The notes beneath the pieces are model-generated. The model was not told the DNA's origin. It ran no database searches and was given only the letters and a program-made list of their open reading frames with translations. Positions 48,408 through 56,304 of a stretch of DNA of 64,000 nt are shown one piece after another. The stretch's first letter is position 1. The number at the start of each line of letters is the position of its first letter. The stretch is from Streptomyces sp. NBC_00539 (lineage in GTDB: Bacteria > Actinomycetota > Actinomycetes > Streptomycetales > Streptomycetaceae): contig NZ_CP107811.1 in the NCBI RefSeq assembly GCF_036346105.1, positions 3,662,501-3,726,500 on the forward strand, written 5' to 3'. The position numbers and the translations under genes were made by a program.

Positions 48408-50942
48408 ATGGATCTTCGCTACATGAACTACTGCCGGCCCGGCGATCCGTTCTACGACGTACCGGCCGGCGCCGCCGACACCGGCGTGTTCCCCGCGGTG
48501 ACGGGCCCCGTCCCGGACGGCTGGACCCGCAGCGACAACACCCACTGGCTGCTGATGACGCCGCCGGACACGACGCTGCCCGGCCAGGGCTGGAAGATCC
48601 ACGTGTCCGCCACCCTCGACAACGCGGCCGCGATCCTCGACCTGGTCTGGGACTTCTGCGTCGCCGAGCGGGTCACCTTCAAGTTCATCCGCAGCGCCGC
48701 GATCCTCAAGCTGCGCAACAGCAAGTACGGCGAGCGGGGCAACAGCGGCAAGTTCTTCACGATCTACCCCACCGACGAAGCGCAGCTGGAACGGATCCTC
48801 ACCCGTCTCGGGGACCTCCTCGACGGCGAGCAGGGCCCGACCATCCTCAGCGACCTGCGCTGGCGCTCCGGCCCGCTGTACGTGCGCTACGGCGGCTTCA
48901 TCTCCCGCCTGGGCCGCTCCGAGACCGGCGAACTCGTGCACTGCATCGAGGACCCCGAGGGCCGCCTGGTGCCCGACGTACGCGGGCCCTCCTTCCGGCC
49001 CCCGTCCTGGGTGAGCCTGCCCGACTGCCTGGCCGGGGCGCTCGCCGCCCGCAACGCCGCCACCCTGCGGGACTTCCCGTTCCGGGCGACCAAGGCCCTG
49101 CACTTCTCCAACGGCGGCGGCGTCTACGTGGCGACCGACACCCGCACCGGCGGCTCCGTCCTGCTCAAGGAGGCACGCCCGCTGGCCGGGCTCGACGAGG
49201 ACGGCGCCGACGCCGTGGCCCGGCTGGAGCGCGAGCACTGGGCGCTGGAGCAGCTGTCCGGCCTGGACTGCATCCCGGCGGTCGTGGACTACCGCAAGGG
49301 CCACGAGCACTGGTTCCTGGCCCGGGAGTACGTCGAGGGCAAGCCGCTCGCCCGGGAACTCCTCAGCCGCAACCCCATGGTGGCCGACGACCGCACCCCC
49401 GCAGCCGCCGACGCCCACGCCGAGTACACCGCCTGGGCCTTGAAGATCCTCGACCAGGTGGAGCGGGGCGTGGAGGCCATGCACGCCAAGGGCGTCGTCT
49501 TCGGCGACCTCCACCCGAACAACATCCTGGTCCGCCCCGACGACACCGTCTCCTTCATCGACCTGGAGACCGCCACCCCCGTGGGCGAGGAGTCCGAGCA
49601 GGCCATCGGCGCCCCCGGCTTCCGCGCGCCCGCCGGGTACCGGGGGACCGCCGTCGACCGGTACGCGCTCGCCTGCATCCGGCTGGGCGTGTTCGTGCCG
49701 CTGACGGTCATGGCCACCTGGTCCCGGGCCAAGGTGGACCAGCTGATCGACCTGGTCACCGACCGCTTCCCGGTGCCCGCCGACTTCGGCGCGCGGATCC
49801 GGCGCGACCTCGGGCCGGCCCCGTACCCCGGCCACGCCGCGGGGACGGACCCGGACCCGCTGTGGACGGCGCCCACCCGCGCGAGCTGGCCCGCACTGCG
49901 GCGCACCCTCGCCGAGGACCTGCTGGCCAGTGCCACGCCGCACCGCGAGGACCGGCTGTTCCCCGGGGACATCGAGCAGTTCTCCCTCCCCGGCGGCGGA
50001 GCCACCTTCGGCTACGGCGCGGCCGGGGTGCTGTGGACACTGGCCGAGCTGGGCTTCGAGCCCGCCCCCGGGCACCTGGACTGGCTGACGGACGCCGCCC
50101 GGCGCACCCCCGGGATGCGGCCCGGCTTCTACGACGGGCTGAGCGGGATCGCGTACGCCCTGGACCGGCTCGGCCGCACCGAGGAGGCCCACGCCGTCCT
50201 CGACCGGGTAAGCGCGGCTCCGCTGGAGGACGTGGACCACGGCCTGTCCGGGGGGCTCGCCGGGATCGGCCTGACCCAGCTGCACTTCGGTCGCACCGAG
50301 GAGGCCGGCCGGATCGCCGCCCTCCTCGCCGACCAGGCGCCGGGCGGGGTGGCCGGCCGGCCCAGAGCCGGGCTGCTGCACGGTTCGGCGGGCGGGGCGC
50401 TGCTGATGCTCCGGCTGCACGAAGCCACCGACGACCCCAAGTACCTGCACGTGGCCGGGGAGTTGCTCCGTCACGACCTCGAGGAGGCGGGCTGGTCCGC
50501 CGCCGGGGACCCTTCCGGCGACGCCCCGTGGAAGGTGCCCTTCCTGGCCTTCGGGGGCGCCGGTCTCGCCATGGTGGTGCACGAGGTGGCACGCCGTCTG
50601 CCCGACCCGGAGTTCACGGCCGCGCGGGACGCGCTGCGCGAGGTGGCCGCCCCGGCCTTCATGCTCAACTCCGGGCTCTTCCACGGCCGGGCGGGCGCCC
50701 TGATGGCCCTGCGGCACCTGCACGACGGGTCCACCGCCGCCGAGGACGCGGTGGAGCGGCACCTCGACGCACTCGGCTGGCACGCGGTGCGCTGCGAAGG
50801 CCACCTGGCCTTCTTCGGCGACCACGCCCTGCGGCTGTCGGCCGACCTGGCGACCGGTACGGCCGGCGTCCTCCTCGCGGTGGAGACGGCCCTGGGTGAG
50901 CCCGCCCCCGGCCTGCCGTTCCTCGCACCCAGCCCCCGCTGA
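48408..50942 (+). CDS. Class III lanthionine synthetase (LanKC)
   Basis: 844 residues; ATG with GGAGAG upstream. Three domains are in order. The lyase (about 1-215) has GWKIHVSATLDNAAAIL, VTFKFIRS and KYGERGNSGKFFTIYP. The kinase (about 235-510) has a nucleotide Lys in VLLKEARP, the catalytic loop VVFGDLHPNNILV and SFIDLETA. The cyclase-like domain (about 525-840) has GFYDGLSGIAYAL, GLSGGLAGIGL and LLHGSAGGALLML. The Cys/His zinc ligands of LanC-type cyclases are not apparent, as in class III. It phosphorylates and eliminates Ser/Thr to dehydro residues. The only nearby precursors lack Cys, so lanthionine rings cannot form on them. Confidence 0.93.
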   Translation: MDLRYMNYCRPGDPFYDVPAGAADTGVFPAVTGPVPDGWTRSDNTHWLLMTPPDTTLPGQGWKIHVSATLDNAAAILDLVWDFCVAERVTFKFIRSAAILKLRNSKYGERGNSGKFFTIYPTDEAQLERILTRLGDLLDGEQGPTILSDLRWRSGPLYVRYGGFISRLGRSETGELVHCIEDPEGRLVPDVRGPSFRPPSWVSLPDCLAGALAARNAATLRDFPFRATKALHFSNGGGVYVATDTRTGGSVLLKEARPLAGLDEDGADAVARLEREHWALEQLSGLDCIPAVVDYRKGHEHWFLAREYVEGKPLARELLSRNPMVADDRTPAAADAHAEYTAWALKILDQVERGVEAMHAKGVVFGDLHPNNILVRPDDTVSFIDLETATPVGEESEQAIGAPGFRAPAGYRGTAVDRYALACIRLGVFVPLTVMATWSRAKVDQLIDLVTDRFPVPADFGARIRRDLGPAPYPGHAAGTDPDPLWTAPTRASWPALRRTLAEDLLASATPHREDRLFPGDIEQFSLPGGGATFGYGAAGVLWTLAELGFEPAPGHLDWLTDAARRTPGMRPGFYDGLSGIAYALDRLGRTEEAHAVLDRVSAAPLEDVDHGLSGGLAGIGLTQLHFGRTEEAGRIAALLADQAPGGVAGRPRAGLLHGSAGGALLMLRLHEATDDPKYLHVAGELLRHDLEEAGWSAAGDPSGDAPWKVPFLAFGGAGLAMVVHEVARRLPDPEFTAARDALREVAAPAFMLNSGLFHGRAGALMALRHLHDGSTAAEDAVERHLDALGWHAVRCEGHLAFFGDHALRLSADLATGTAGVLLAVETALGEPAPGLPFLAPSPR

Positions 50943-50959
50943 CCCTCCCGGAGCCCACG

Positions 50960-51277
50960 ATGCGCACCCGCACCTACCACCTCGTCGTCGCCCCGGACGG
51001 CCGCGCCCCCGCGGGCTCGGCCCCGGAGCTGGCGGCGGTACGGCTGATCTCGTTACTCCCGCCCAACTGGCGTTACAGCCCCGCATACCCCTCGGACGGC
51101 ACGCTCTCCCTGACCCTCCAGCCCCCGCCCGGAACCCGCGAAGAGGCCGCCCACGCCGTCCTCTTGCGCACCTTCGCCTCCCCCATCCTCCACGGCTGGA
51201 CCTGGAGCAACGCGCCGGCCGGCTCCGGGCAGGGTGAACCCGGTATCCGGGGACGGGAGCGATCGAGGTCGAGATGA
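50960..51277 (+). CDS. Small protein following LanKC, unknown
   Basis: 105 residues; ATG with GGAG 9-12 bases upstream, 17 bp after the LanKC stop, so probably co-translated. The first 85 residues look structured (RTRTYHLVVAPDGR, then AVRLISLLPPNWRYSPAYP, then REEAAHAVLLRTFASPILHGWTW). The last 20 are Gly/Arg/Ser-rich and may be a read-on tail. No Cys is present and there is no leader-core pattern, so it is not an obvious lanthipeptide precursor. It could be an accessory of the synthetase. It ends 7 bp before the convergent MerR-like gene. Confidence 0.65.
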   Translation: MRTRTYHLVVAPDGRAPAGSAPELAAVRLISLLPPNWRYSPAYPSDGTLSLTLQPPPGTREEAAHAVLLRTFASPILHGWTWSNAPAGSGQGEPGIRGRERSRSR

Positions 51278-51284
51278 AATCGTG

Positions 51285-51623
51285 TCAGGCCGAGGCCGAC
51301 GGGCCGGAGGATTCGGCGGCGCGGCGGTATTCGGCGTTGATGCGCTGGGCCTCTTCGAGCTGGTCTTCGAGGATGACGATCCGGCAGGCGGCCTCGATGG
51401 GGGTGCCCTGATCGACGAGTTCGCGGGCGCGGGCGGCGATGCGCAGCTGATAGCGGGAGTAGCGGCGGTGTCCGCCGGCGGAGCGCAGCGGGGTGATGAG
51501 GCGGGCTTCGCCGATGGCGCGCAGGAAGCCCTGGGTGGTGCCCAGCATCTCGGCGGCCCGGCCCATCGTGTAGGCGGGGTAATCGTCGTCGTCGAGACGG
51601 CCGAACGAGTCGTCTGCTGTCAT
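51285..51623 (-). CDS. MerR-like helix-turn-helix regulator
   Basis: 112 residues from the ATG at 51621-51623, with AGAGAGG 4-10 bases upstream. An acidic N-terminus (FGRLDDDDYPAYT) is followed by a MerR-type winged HTH: MGRAAEMLGTTQGFLRAIGEARLITPLRSAGGHRRYSRYQL spans about 20-60. A dimerisation helix with two turns (ARELVDQGTP... VILEDQLEEAQRINAEYRR) follows. There is no effector domain. This kind of short MerR-like protein is widespread in Streptomyces near cold-shock genes. A 30-bp perfect palindrome lies in its 5' region. Confidence 0.88.
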   Translation of the reverse strand: MTADDSFGRLDDDDYPAYTMGRAAEMLGTTQGFLRAIGEARLITPLRSAGGHRRYSRYQLRIAARARELVDQGTPIEAACRIVILEDQLEEAQRINAEYRRAAESSGPSASA

Positions 51624-51650
51624 TGCACCTCTCTCAGGGAACGCATGGAG

Positions 51651-51680
51651 GGGTCCTGGTGCCGTACGGCACCAGGACCC
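51651..51680. other. 30-bp perfect palindrome upstream of the MerR-like gene
   Basis: GGGTCCTGGTGCCGT followed by its exact complement ACGGCACCAGGACCC. It sits 28-57 bp before the MerR-like start. It could form a cruciform or an mRNA leader hairpin, or be an operator. Confidence 0.85.
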
Positions 51681-51699
51681 CGAAGGAACTACTACACCA

Positions 51700-52471
51700 T
51701 CTGCCGGCCCTAGTCCTGCGCCGGCCTTCTGTTTCCGCCGGCCCGCCCGAAAGGGGAGGGGCTGAGCGGGGATCGCGGTTGCTTGACCGGAGACCACCTC
51801 ACTATCGATGTCCTGCGGTACCCGGGCTCGAACCTCCGCCCGGGCGATCCTGATGGTGCCCGGCTCCTCCGTTCTTCCCTCTGGATGGATCACTTACCAA
51901 ACGCAACTGCGTACTGCTGGTACTGCGTACTGCTGGTACTGCTGGTACTGCGAACTACTGGTACTGCGTACTGCATTGCACTACTGGTGGCCTGTGTCAG
52001 CGCCACTCCGGCAGCCAGCCCTGTCGCCCATCCTGCATCTGCTCTGGCTTAGAACCCCACTGCCGAACCTCCCGGTGCGCGCGCCCGCAGCCGACGCCTT
52101 CACCGAGGTACTGCTCACTGACTTCACTGCGGGTACTGCCACTGCGTCACTGCGGTACTGCTCACGGCAGCCCCTGATCACTGCGGGCCGCCCGGTCCGG
52201 TCGTCAGCCCCGTCGCCGTCCTCCAACAACCCTGGCTTCGGAACTCCACCACCGCACCGTCCTGCGCACTGCAACTGCGGGTACTGCTGCCCGGCAGTTC
52301 GTCTCTGCCGAGCCCTTCGCTCTCTCTGGGCTACGAGAGAAACCATAACCACGACACTGCCCAATGTCTACTTCGGCCGAGGCAGATTTTTCCGCACGAC
52401 GAGGGCAGATAGGCCGTCACGGCCGGACCAGCATGTGCACCGCGGCCGACACGGCAGGTCAGACGCACGAA
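51700..52471. repeat. Gene-free tract with dispersed ACTGC/TACTG repeats
   Basis: About 770 bp without a supported gene. From 51907 to 51984 the sequence is a run of TACTGCTGG and TACTGCGTAC units; further ACTGC words recur to about 52350. On the minus strand these read as GCAGTAC repeats. Open frames exist on both strands but have Cys/Trp-rich or biased translations without domain features. Promoter DNA, a structured RNA or a decayed gene are possible. Confidence 0.6.
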
Positions 52472-52503
52472 AGGGCCCGACCGGCACGTGCCGGTCGGGC
52501 CCT
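52472..52503. terminator. 32-bp palindromic terminator
   Basis: AGGGCCCGACCGGCAC and its exact complement, 16 pairs with no spare loop; on the minus strand TTTCGTGCG follows. It lies 51 bp after the 65-aa gene. Confidence 0.8.
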
Positions 52504-52554
52504 AGGTGTCGGACGCCGGCTCGAACCCGAAACCGTCGTGCGCGGTGATGCGGT

Positions 52555-52752
52555 TCAGCGTGCAAGGGCGAGGACGCCCGGAGCGCTGCCCTGGTCATCG
52601 ACGCCGGGCAGGGAGTCGAGCCCGCGGCAGCGCACCGCCCGTTCGGCTTCGGCCGTCGTGGTCAGGGGCGAGGTGGACGGCCCGTGGCCGCCGAGGTCAC
52701 GCAGCCGGACCGCACACCTGCGAAACAGGGCGAGTTCGCCGTGCCGATTCAT
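52555..52752 (-). CDS. 65-aa small protein
   Basis: 65 residues beginning MNRHGELALFRRCAVRLRDLG. The ribosome site GGGAGG 6-7 bases before the ATG is excellent, and a strong terminator follows, which together support a real gene. Two cysteines and an Arg-rich first half are present; no domain is recognised. Its neighbours on the same strand are the cold-shock protein upstream and the MerR-like gene downstream. Confidence 0.6.
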   Translation of the reverse strand: MNRHGELALFRRCAVRLRDLGGHGPSTSPLTTTAEAERAVRCRGLDSLPGVDDQGSAPGVLALAR

Positions 52753-52920
52753 TCAGAACCTCCCTTGATGCGGCACGTATCAAGGAATTCCCGCAGCGGA
52801 TACGTGGTACAAGGAATCACCGGAACGAGCCGAATTGAATACGAAGTGCATCTGGAGTACATCTGGGCTGCAATCCCGAATGCTTCCTCCCGCAGGTGAC
52901 CTCACTGCGGGAAATACGCA

Positions 52921-52960
52921 CAGCTGGGGCCCGCACCCCGAAGGATGCGGGCCCCAGCTG
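52921..52960 (-). terminator. Cold-shock gene terminator
   Basis: CAGCTGGGGCCCGCA, 10-base loop, TGCGGGCCCCAGCTG: 15 perfect pairs beginning 18 bp after the cold-shock stop. Confidence 0.85.
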
Positions 52961-52977
52961 CGAAATGCGCGTCAGCG

Positions 52978-53181
52978 TCAGGCGGGAACGATGTTCTCGG
53001 CCGTCGGTCCCTTCTGGCCCTGCGCGATGTCGAAGGTGACCTTCTGGCCTTCCAGCAGCTCGCGGAAGCCCTGGGCTGCGATGTTAGAGAAGTGGGCGAA
53101 CACGTCCGCGCCGCCGCCGTCCTGCTCGATGAAGCCGAAACCCTTTGCCGCGTTGAACCACTTCACGGTGCCAGATGCCAT
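52978..53181 (-). CDS. Cold-shock domain protein (CspA family)
   Basis: 67 residues; AAAGGAG upstream of the ATG. A single OB-fold with RNP1 KGFGFIEQD (residues about 13-21) and RNP2 DVFAHFSNI (about 26-34), starting [14 protein letters not shown]. It binds single-stranded RNA/DNA and acts as an RNA chaperone. The variant Ala-His-Phe instead of Val-His-Phe in RNP2 is common in one Streptomyces subgroup. A leader of more than 100 nt with a hairpin precedes the gene, as usual for cold-shock genes. Confidence 0.96.
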   Translation of the reverse strand: MASGTVKWFNAAKGFGFIEQDGGGADVFAHFSNIAAQGFRELLEGQKVTFDIAQGQKGPTAENIVPA

Positions 53182-53606
53182 GTCGAATCTCCTTTGGGGC
53201 AGTACATCGGCATCCGCACTGCACGGACACCGTGTCGCCGCGATGATGCCCCGCCGGAAAATGATCCCGGAAATATGAAGCGCTCGGATGGAGCGCTCGG
53301 AGTTTTTGGGTACCAAAACTGCAACCGGGATCGACAGTAGCACGCTGCAGTGTTTTGTGTGCGTCGAATATCTCACCGCGTGCGCCGCGGTAAAAACCCT
53401 TCCCGCGGGGCCCGTTAAACCCTCCGGCCGCGGAGGCAGATATTGATCCCCCCGACTACCGCGTTTCCTGAACAAGCCGCCCATCCCCTGCGAGCGGCTC
53501 CAAGCCCTCCCCGCAGCGGAGCGGATCCGGGGTGTCCTCGGCGGTCTTGCCGACCTGCTCACCAGCTGCTGGCATATCTGTGGGGGACGGCACGCAGGGG
53601 GGGCTG
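53182..53606. other. Long cold-shock leader and divergent control region
   Basis: No gene. It contains a hairpin AGTTTTTGG/CCAAAACT at 53301-53320, two copies of AGCGCTCGGA near 53279 and 53292, and a TACTGT on the minus strand (about 53335-53340) that could be the -10 element of the cold-shock promoter, giving a leader of about 145 nt. The plus-strand promoter of the NERD gene must also lie here. Confidence 0.5.
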
Positions 53607-54530
53607 ATGAGCAATCTGACGGTGCGTTCGTGGAAGAAGCACGGCAAGGACCGGCTCTACGTGAACCTGCCGGACGGAACGGCTGTCGCCTGGGCGGATC
53701 GAGCGACGAAGACCGTGACGATCAAGGTCCGGAAGCACCAGGACGAGGCGCTGGCCCTTCTGCGGCGTCACCTCGGGGACGGGCTGACCGTCGGCCCCAC
53801 CTCTTCGCCTCCTCGTGAACCCGGGTTTACGGCCCCTTCCCGGCAGTCTGGGCAGCCTTGGCACCCCGCCCCGAAGCACCGATCCGAGCGTCCGGCGGCT
53901 CTCCCACCCCTCAGTCCCAGCGAGGACTTGGCGAGGAATCGGCCCGGCTCCCGAGTCGTCGCGATGATCGCCGAGAGGGGTCCGTCAGCGGTTCAGCGAT
54001 TGAAGGCGAAGGTACTGCGGCAGTCATCGGAATGGGACAGCTGGTATGCCGGCCTCGAGGGAGAGCGACGGGTGGGACGCGAGCTGGAACGCCTGTCCGC
54101 GTTCGGCTGGCGGGTGCTTCACGGGATCGAGAAGAGCAACGGTGGCGACATCGACCACTTGCTGATCGGCCCCGGCGGCGTGTTCAGCGTCAACACCAAG
54201 AACCACAAGGGTGCCTCGGTCTGGGTCGGTGACTCGATGGCCAAAGTCAACGGCGGGAAGCCGCGGCCCTACGCTGCGGCGAGCCAAGCCGAGGCGGACG
54301 TGGTGCGGGGGGTGCTGGGGCGGTACTGCACGTTCGATGTGCCCGTCGAGCCGGTCCTGGTCTTCGTCGGCGTCACGTCTCTGCATCGGGCGGCGACGCA
54401 GTACACGGTTCGCATCTACCAGGAGCGGGAGGTGGCGGCCCTGGGCCCGCTCACCGGCAAGCTCACCCCGGAGCAGGTGGAGCGGGTGTACACAGTCGCT
54501 CGTCACCGACGCGTCTGGCTCCGAGCCTGA
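53607..54530 (+). CDS. NERD-domain protein
   Basis: 307 residues from the ATG at 53607, which follows a GGGGGGG stretch. An N-terminal basic beta region (about 1-60), a Pro/Ser-rich linker (about 65-115) and a NERD (nuclease-related) domain (about 148-260): [52 protein letters not shown] with Asp and the Lys of NTK in the positions of a PD-(D/E)XK-type site. It is possibly a DNA-processing or membrane-stress nuclease; function not established. A terminator shared with the tRNA gene follows. Confidence 0.88.
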   Translation: MSNLTVRSWKKHGKDRLYVNLPDGTAVAWADRATKTVTIKVRKHQDEALALLRRHLGDGLTVGPTSSPPREPGFTAPSRQSGQPWHPAPKHRSERPAALPPLSPSEDLARNRPGSRVVAMIAERGPSAVQRLKAKVLRQSSEWDSWYAGLEGERRVGRELERLSAFGWRVLHGIEKSNGGDIDHLLIGPGGVFSVNTKNHKGASVWVGDSMAKVNGGKPRPYAAASQAEADVVRGVLGRYCTFDVPVEPVLVFVGVTSLHRAATQYTVRIYQEREVAALGPLTGKLTPEQVERVYTVARHRRVWLRA

Positions 54531-54569
54531 CCCGCGCATCCGCGCCCGCGCAGAGGTCTGGACAACGCA

Positions 54570-54598
54570 AAAGCCCCGGGTCGCTGACCTGGGGCTTT
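54570..54598. terminator. Bidirectional terminator between NERD and tRNA-Gly
   Basis: AAAGCCCC-G-GGTC, loop GCT, GACC-T-GGGGCTTT, flanked by A and T residues on either side. Confidence 0.8.
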
Positions 54599-54602
54599 GT
54601 CG

Positions 54603-54676
54603 TGGAGCGGATGACGGGAATCGAACCCGCGCTATAAGCTTGGGAAGCTCATGTTCTACCATTAAACTACATCCGC
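54603..54676 (-). tRNA. tRNA-Gly (anticodon UCC)
   Basis: The minus strand starts GCGGATG and ends CATCCGC-T-CCA, so the acceptor stem is perfect and CCA is encoded. D-arm AGTTTAATGGTAGAAC, anticodon arm GAGCTTCCCAAGCT with UCC, and T-arm GCGGGTTCGATTCCCGT are all recognisable. No flanking repeat typical of an integrated element was seen. Confidence 0.97.
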
Positions 54677-54899
54677 ATACGGTTCCAGTCGCCTGGATCC
54701 TTATCGTTGGCCACTCTACCTCATGATCGACCCCCGGTGAATCCGCCGCGGGGTCGTTGTCGTTCGTGGGCGGCAGGAGGGTTCGTGGGGGCGGGAGTTG
54801 GGGGGTAGCTTATGGTTCGGAGCGGCGGCTGGAGCGGGTCTGGGTCATCCCCTAATGTGGCGATTCGTCGCAGTACGGCTCGTTGGGGAAAGGGACTCG

Positions 54900-55064
54900 A
54901 TGGAGCACACCGTCGTCCGTTGTGCCGAAGGGCACGTTTTCAGTACCGCCTCCTTCCCGTTGCGGCAGCTCGGCGCCGCCCGGATCGGCCCGGGCCGGTT
55001 GCTGCGGTGTCCGCGGTGTGCGCGGCTGAGGCACGCCGTGCCGGTCGGCGGCCCGAAGCGGTAG
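54900..55064 (+). CDS. 54-aa zinc-ribbon-like protein
   Basis: 54 residues from the ATG at 54900, with AAAGGGA 6 bases upstream. Potential zinc ligands C8 and H12 (VRCAEGH) and the pair C37-P-R-C40 ([12 protein letters not shown]) are separated by a short strand region. It is small, basic and probably cytosolic. Function unknown; it resembles single-finger accessory proteins found next to core genes in Streptomyces. It lies 79 bp upstream of dcd in the same direction. Confidence 0.72.
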   Translation: MEHTVVRCAEGHVFSTASFPLRQLGAARIGPGRLLRCPRCARLRHAVPVGGPKR

Positions 55065-55143
55065 CCGTCGGGGCGTAGCGGCGGGGCGCGCGGGCGCCGC
55101 TCTCGATTGGGGGTGGCCCGGGCGCTCTGCGTATCCTCGGGAC

Positions 55144-55731
55144 GTGCTTCTCTCTGACAAAGACATCCGGGCCGAGATCGACAGCGGACGGGTTCGCATC
55201 GACCCGTTCGACGAGTCGATGGTGCAGCCCTCCAGCATCGATGTGCGGCTCGACCGGTTCTTCCGGGTCTTCGAGAACCACCGCTACGCCCACATCGACC
55301 CCGCCACCGAGCAGCCGGACCTGACCCGGATGGTCGAGCCCGAGGGGGACGAGGCGTTCATCCTCCACCCCGGCGAGTTCGTCCTCGCCTCGACCTACGA
55401 GGTCATCTCGCTGCCCGAGGACATCGCCTCCAGGCTGGAGGGGAAGTCCAGCCTCGGCCGCCTGGGCCTGGTCACGCACTCGACCGCCGGCTTCATCGAC
55501 CCGGGCTTCTCGGGCCACGTGACCCTGGAGCTGTCGAACCTCGCCACCCTGCCGATCAAGCTGTGGCCGGGGATGAAGATCGGCCAGCTGTGCATGTTCC
55601 GGCTCAGCTCCCCCGCCGAGTTCCCGTACGGCAGCGAGCGGTACGGATCGCGGTACCAGGGCCAGCGCGGTCCGACGGCGTCGCGCTCCTTCCAGAACTT
55701 CCACCGCACCCAGGTGAGGCACGAGGCATGA
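55144..55731 (+). CDS. dcd: dCTP deaminase
   Basis: 195 residues, GTG start ([16 protein letters not shown]). Deaminates dCTP to dUTP; the close actinobacterial homologue also hydrolyses it to dUMP. Motifs: [17 protein letters not shown] (about 28-44), catalytic [11 protein letters not shown] (about 99-109), [19 protein letters not shown] (about 112-130) and [13 protein letters not shown] (about 170-182). The TAGFIDPGF stretch is like bifunctional dCTP deaminase/dUTPases, so direct dUMP production is likely. The stop overlaps the phosphoribosyltransferase start as ATGA. Confidence 0.96.
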   Translation: MLLSDKDIRAEIDSGRVRIDPFDESMVQPSSIDVRLDRFFRVFENHRYAHIDPATEQPDLTRMVEPEGDEAFILHPGEFVLASTYEVISLPEDIASRLEGKSSLGRLGLVTHSTAGFIDPGFSGHVTLELSNLATLPIKLWPGMKIGQLCMFRLSSPAEFPYGSERYGSRYQGQRGPTASRSFQNFHRTQVRHEA

Positions 55732-56225
55732 GCGAAGTACGCGAGAACCTGACCTACGACGGGTTCGGGCGCGCCGTGCGCGAGCTGGCGCAGACCATCG
55801 CCGACGACGGCTACGAGCCCGACATCATCCTCAGCATCGCCCGTGGCGGCGTCTTCGTCGCCGGCGGACTGGCGTACGCGCTGGACTGCAAGAACATCCA
55901 CCTGGTCAACGTGGAGTTCTACACGGGCGTCGGCACGACGCTGGAGATGCCGGTCATGCTGGCACCGGTCCCCGAGGCGATCGACTTCACCGCCAAGAAG
56001 GTGCTGATCGCCGACGACGTCGCCGACACCGGCAAGACGCTCAAGCTGGTGCACGACTTCTGCCTGGGGACGGTGGCCGAGGTCCGGTCGGCCGTCATCT
56101 ACGAGAAGTCGCACTCGCTCGTGAAGTGCGAGTACGTGTGGAAGAAGACCGACGAGTGGGTCAACTTCCCGTGGTCGGTCGAGCCGCCCGTGGTCAAGCG
56201 TGAGGGCCAGGTCCTCGACGCCTGA
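55728..56225 (+). CDS. Type I phosphoribosyltransferase
   Basis: 165 residues, coupled to dcd by ATGA. PRPP-binding loop [20 protein letters not shown] (about 87-106), preceded by [19 protein letters not shown] (about 34-52) and a flexible loop [11 protein letters not shown]. This is the fold of hypoxanthine/xanthine-guanine phosphoribosyltransferases; the base cannot be fixed from sequence. Coupling to dcd suggests a nucleotide-salvage role. A strong terminator follows. Confidence 0.9.
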   Translation: MSEVRENLTYDGFGRAVRELAQTIADDGYEPDIILSIARGGVFVAGGLAYALDCKNIHLVNVEFYTGVGTTLEMPVMLAPVPEAIDFTAKKVLIADDVADTGKTLKLVHDFCLGTVAEVRSAVIYEKSHSLVKCEYVWKKTDEWVNFPWSVEPPVVKREGQVLDA

Positions 56226-56248
56226 CGTCGACCAGGACGAGGACGATC

Positions 56249-56289
56249 GGAAGGGGACCGGCGCGCGAGCGTGGCGCCGGTCCCCTTCC
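56249..56289. terminator. Terminator after dcd operon
   Basis: GGAAGGGGACCGGCGC, 9-base loop, GCGCCGGTCCCCTTCC: 16 perfect pairs between convergent genes. Confidence 0.85.
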
Positions 56290-56304
56290 ACGTGCCCGGA
56301 GGGC

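Noticed and set aside
48267-51086. A 939-codon minus-strand frame opposite LanKC
   Set aside because: The plus strand encodes complete lyase, kinase and cyclase-like domains; the antisense translation has no recognisable feature.
50960-51277. The 105-aa protein after LanKC as a possible lanthipeptide precursor
   Set aside because: It has no cysteine, is too long and appears folded, and has no leader-core pattern.
51820-51870. A TTCGAGC-containing stretch resembling a tRNA T-loop (minus strand)
   Set aside because: The flanking bases cannot form a T-stem and no acceptor or anticodon arm could be drawn.
51808-52548. A 246-codon open frame over the ACTGC-rich tract
   Set aside because: The translation is dominated by repeat-derived Cys/Trp/Tyr words and has no ribosome site or domain; treated as noncoding.
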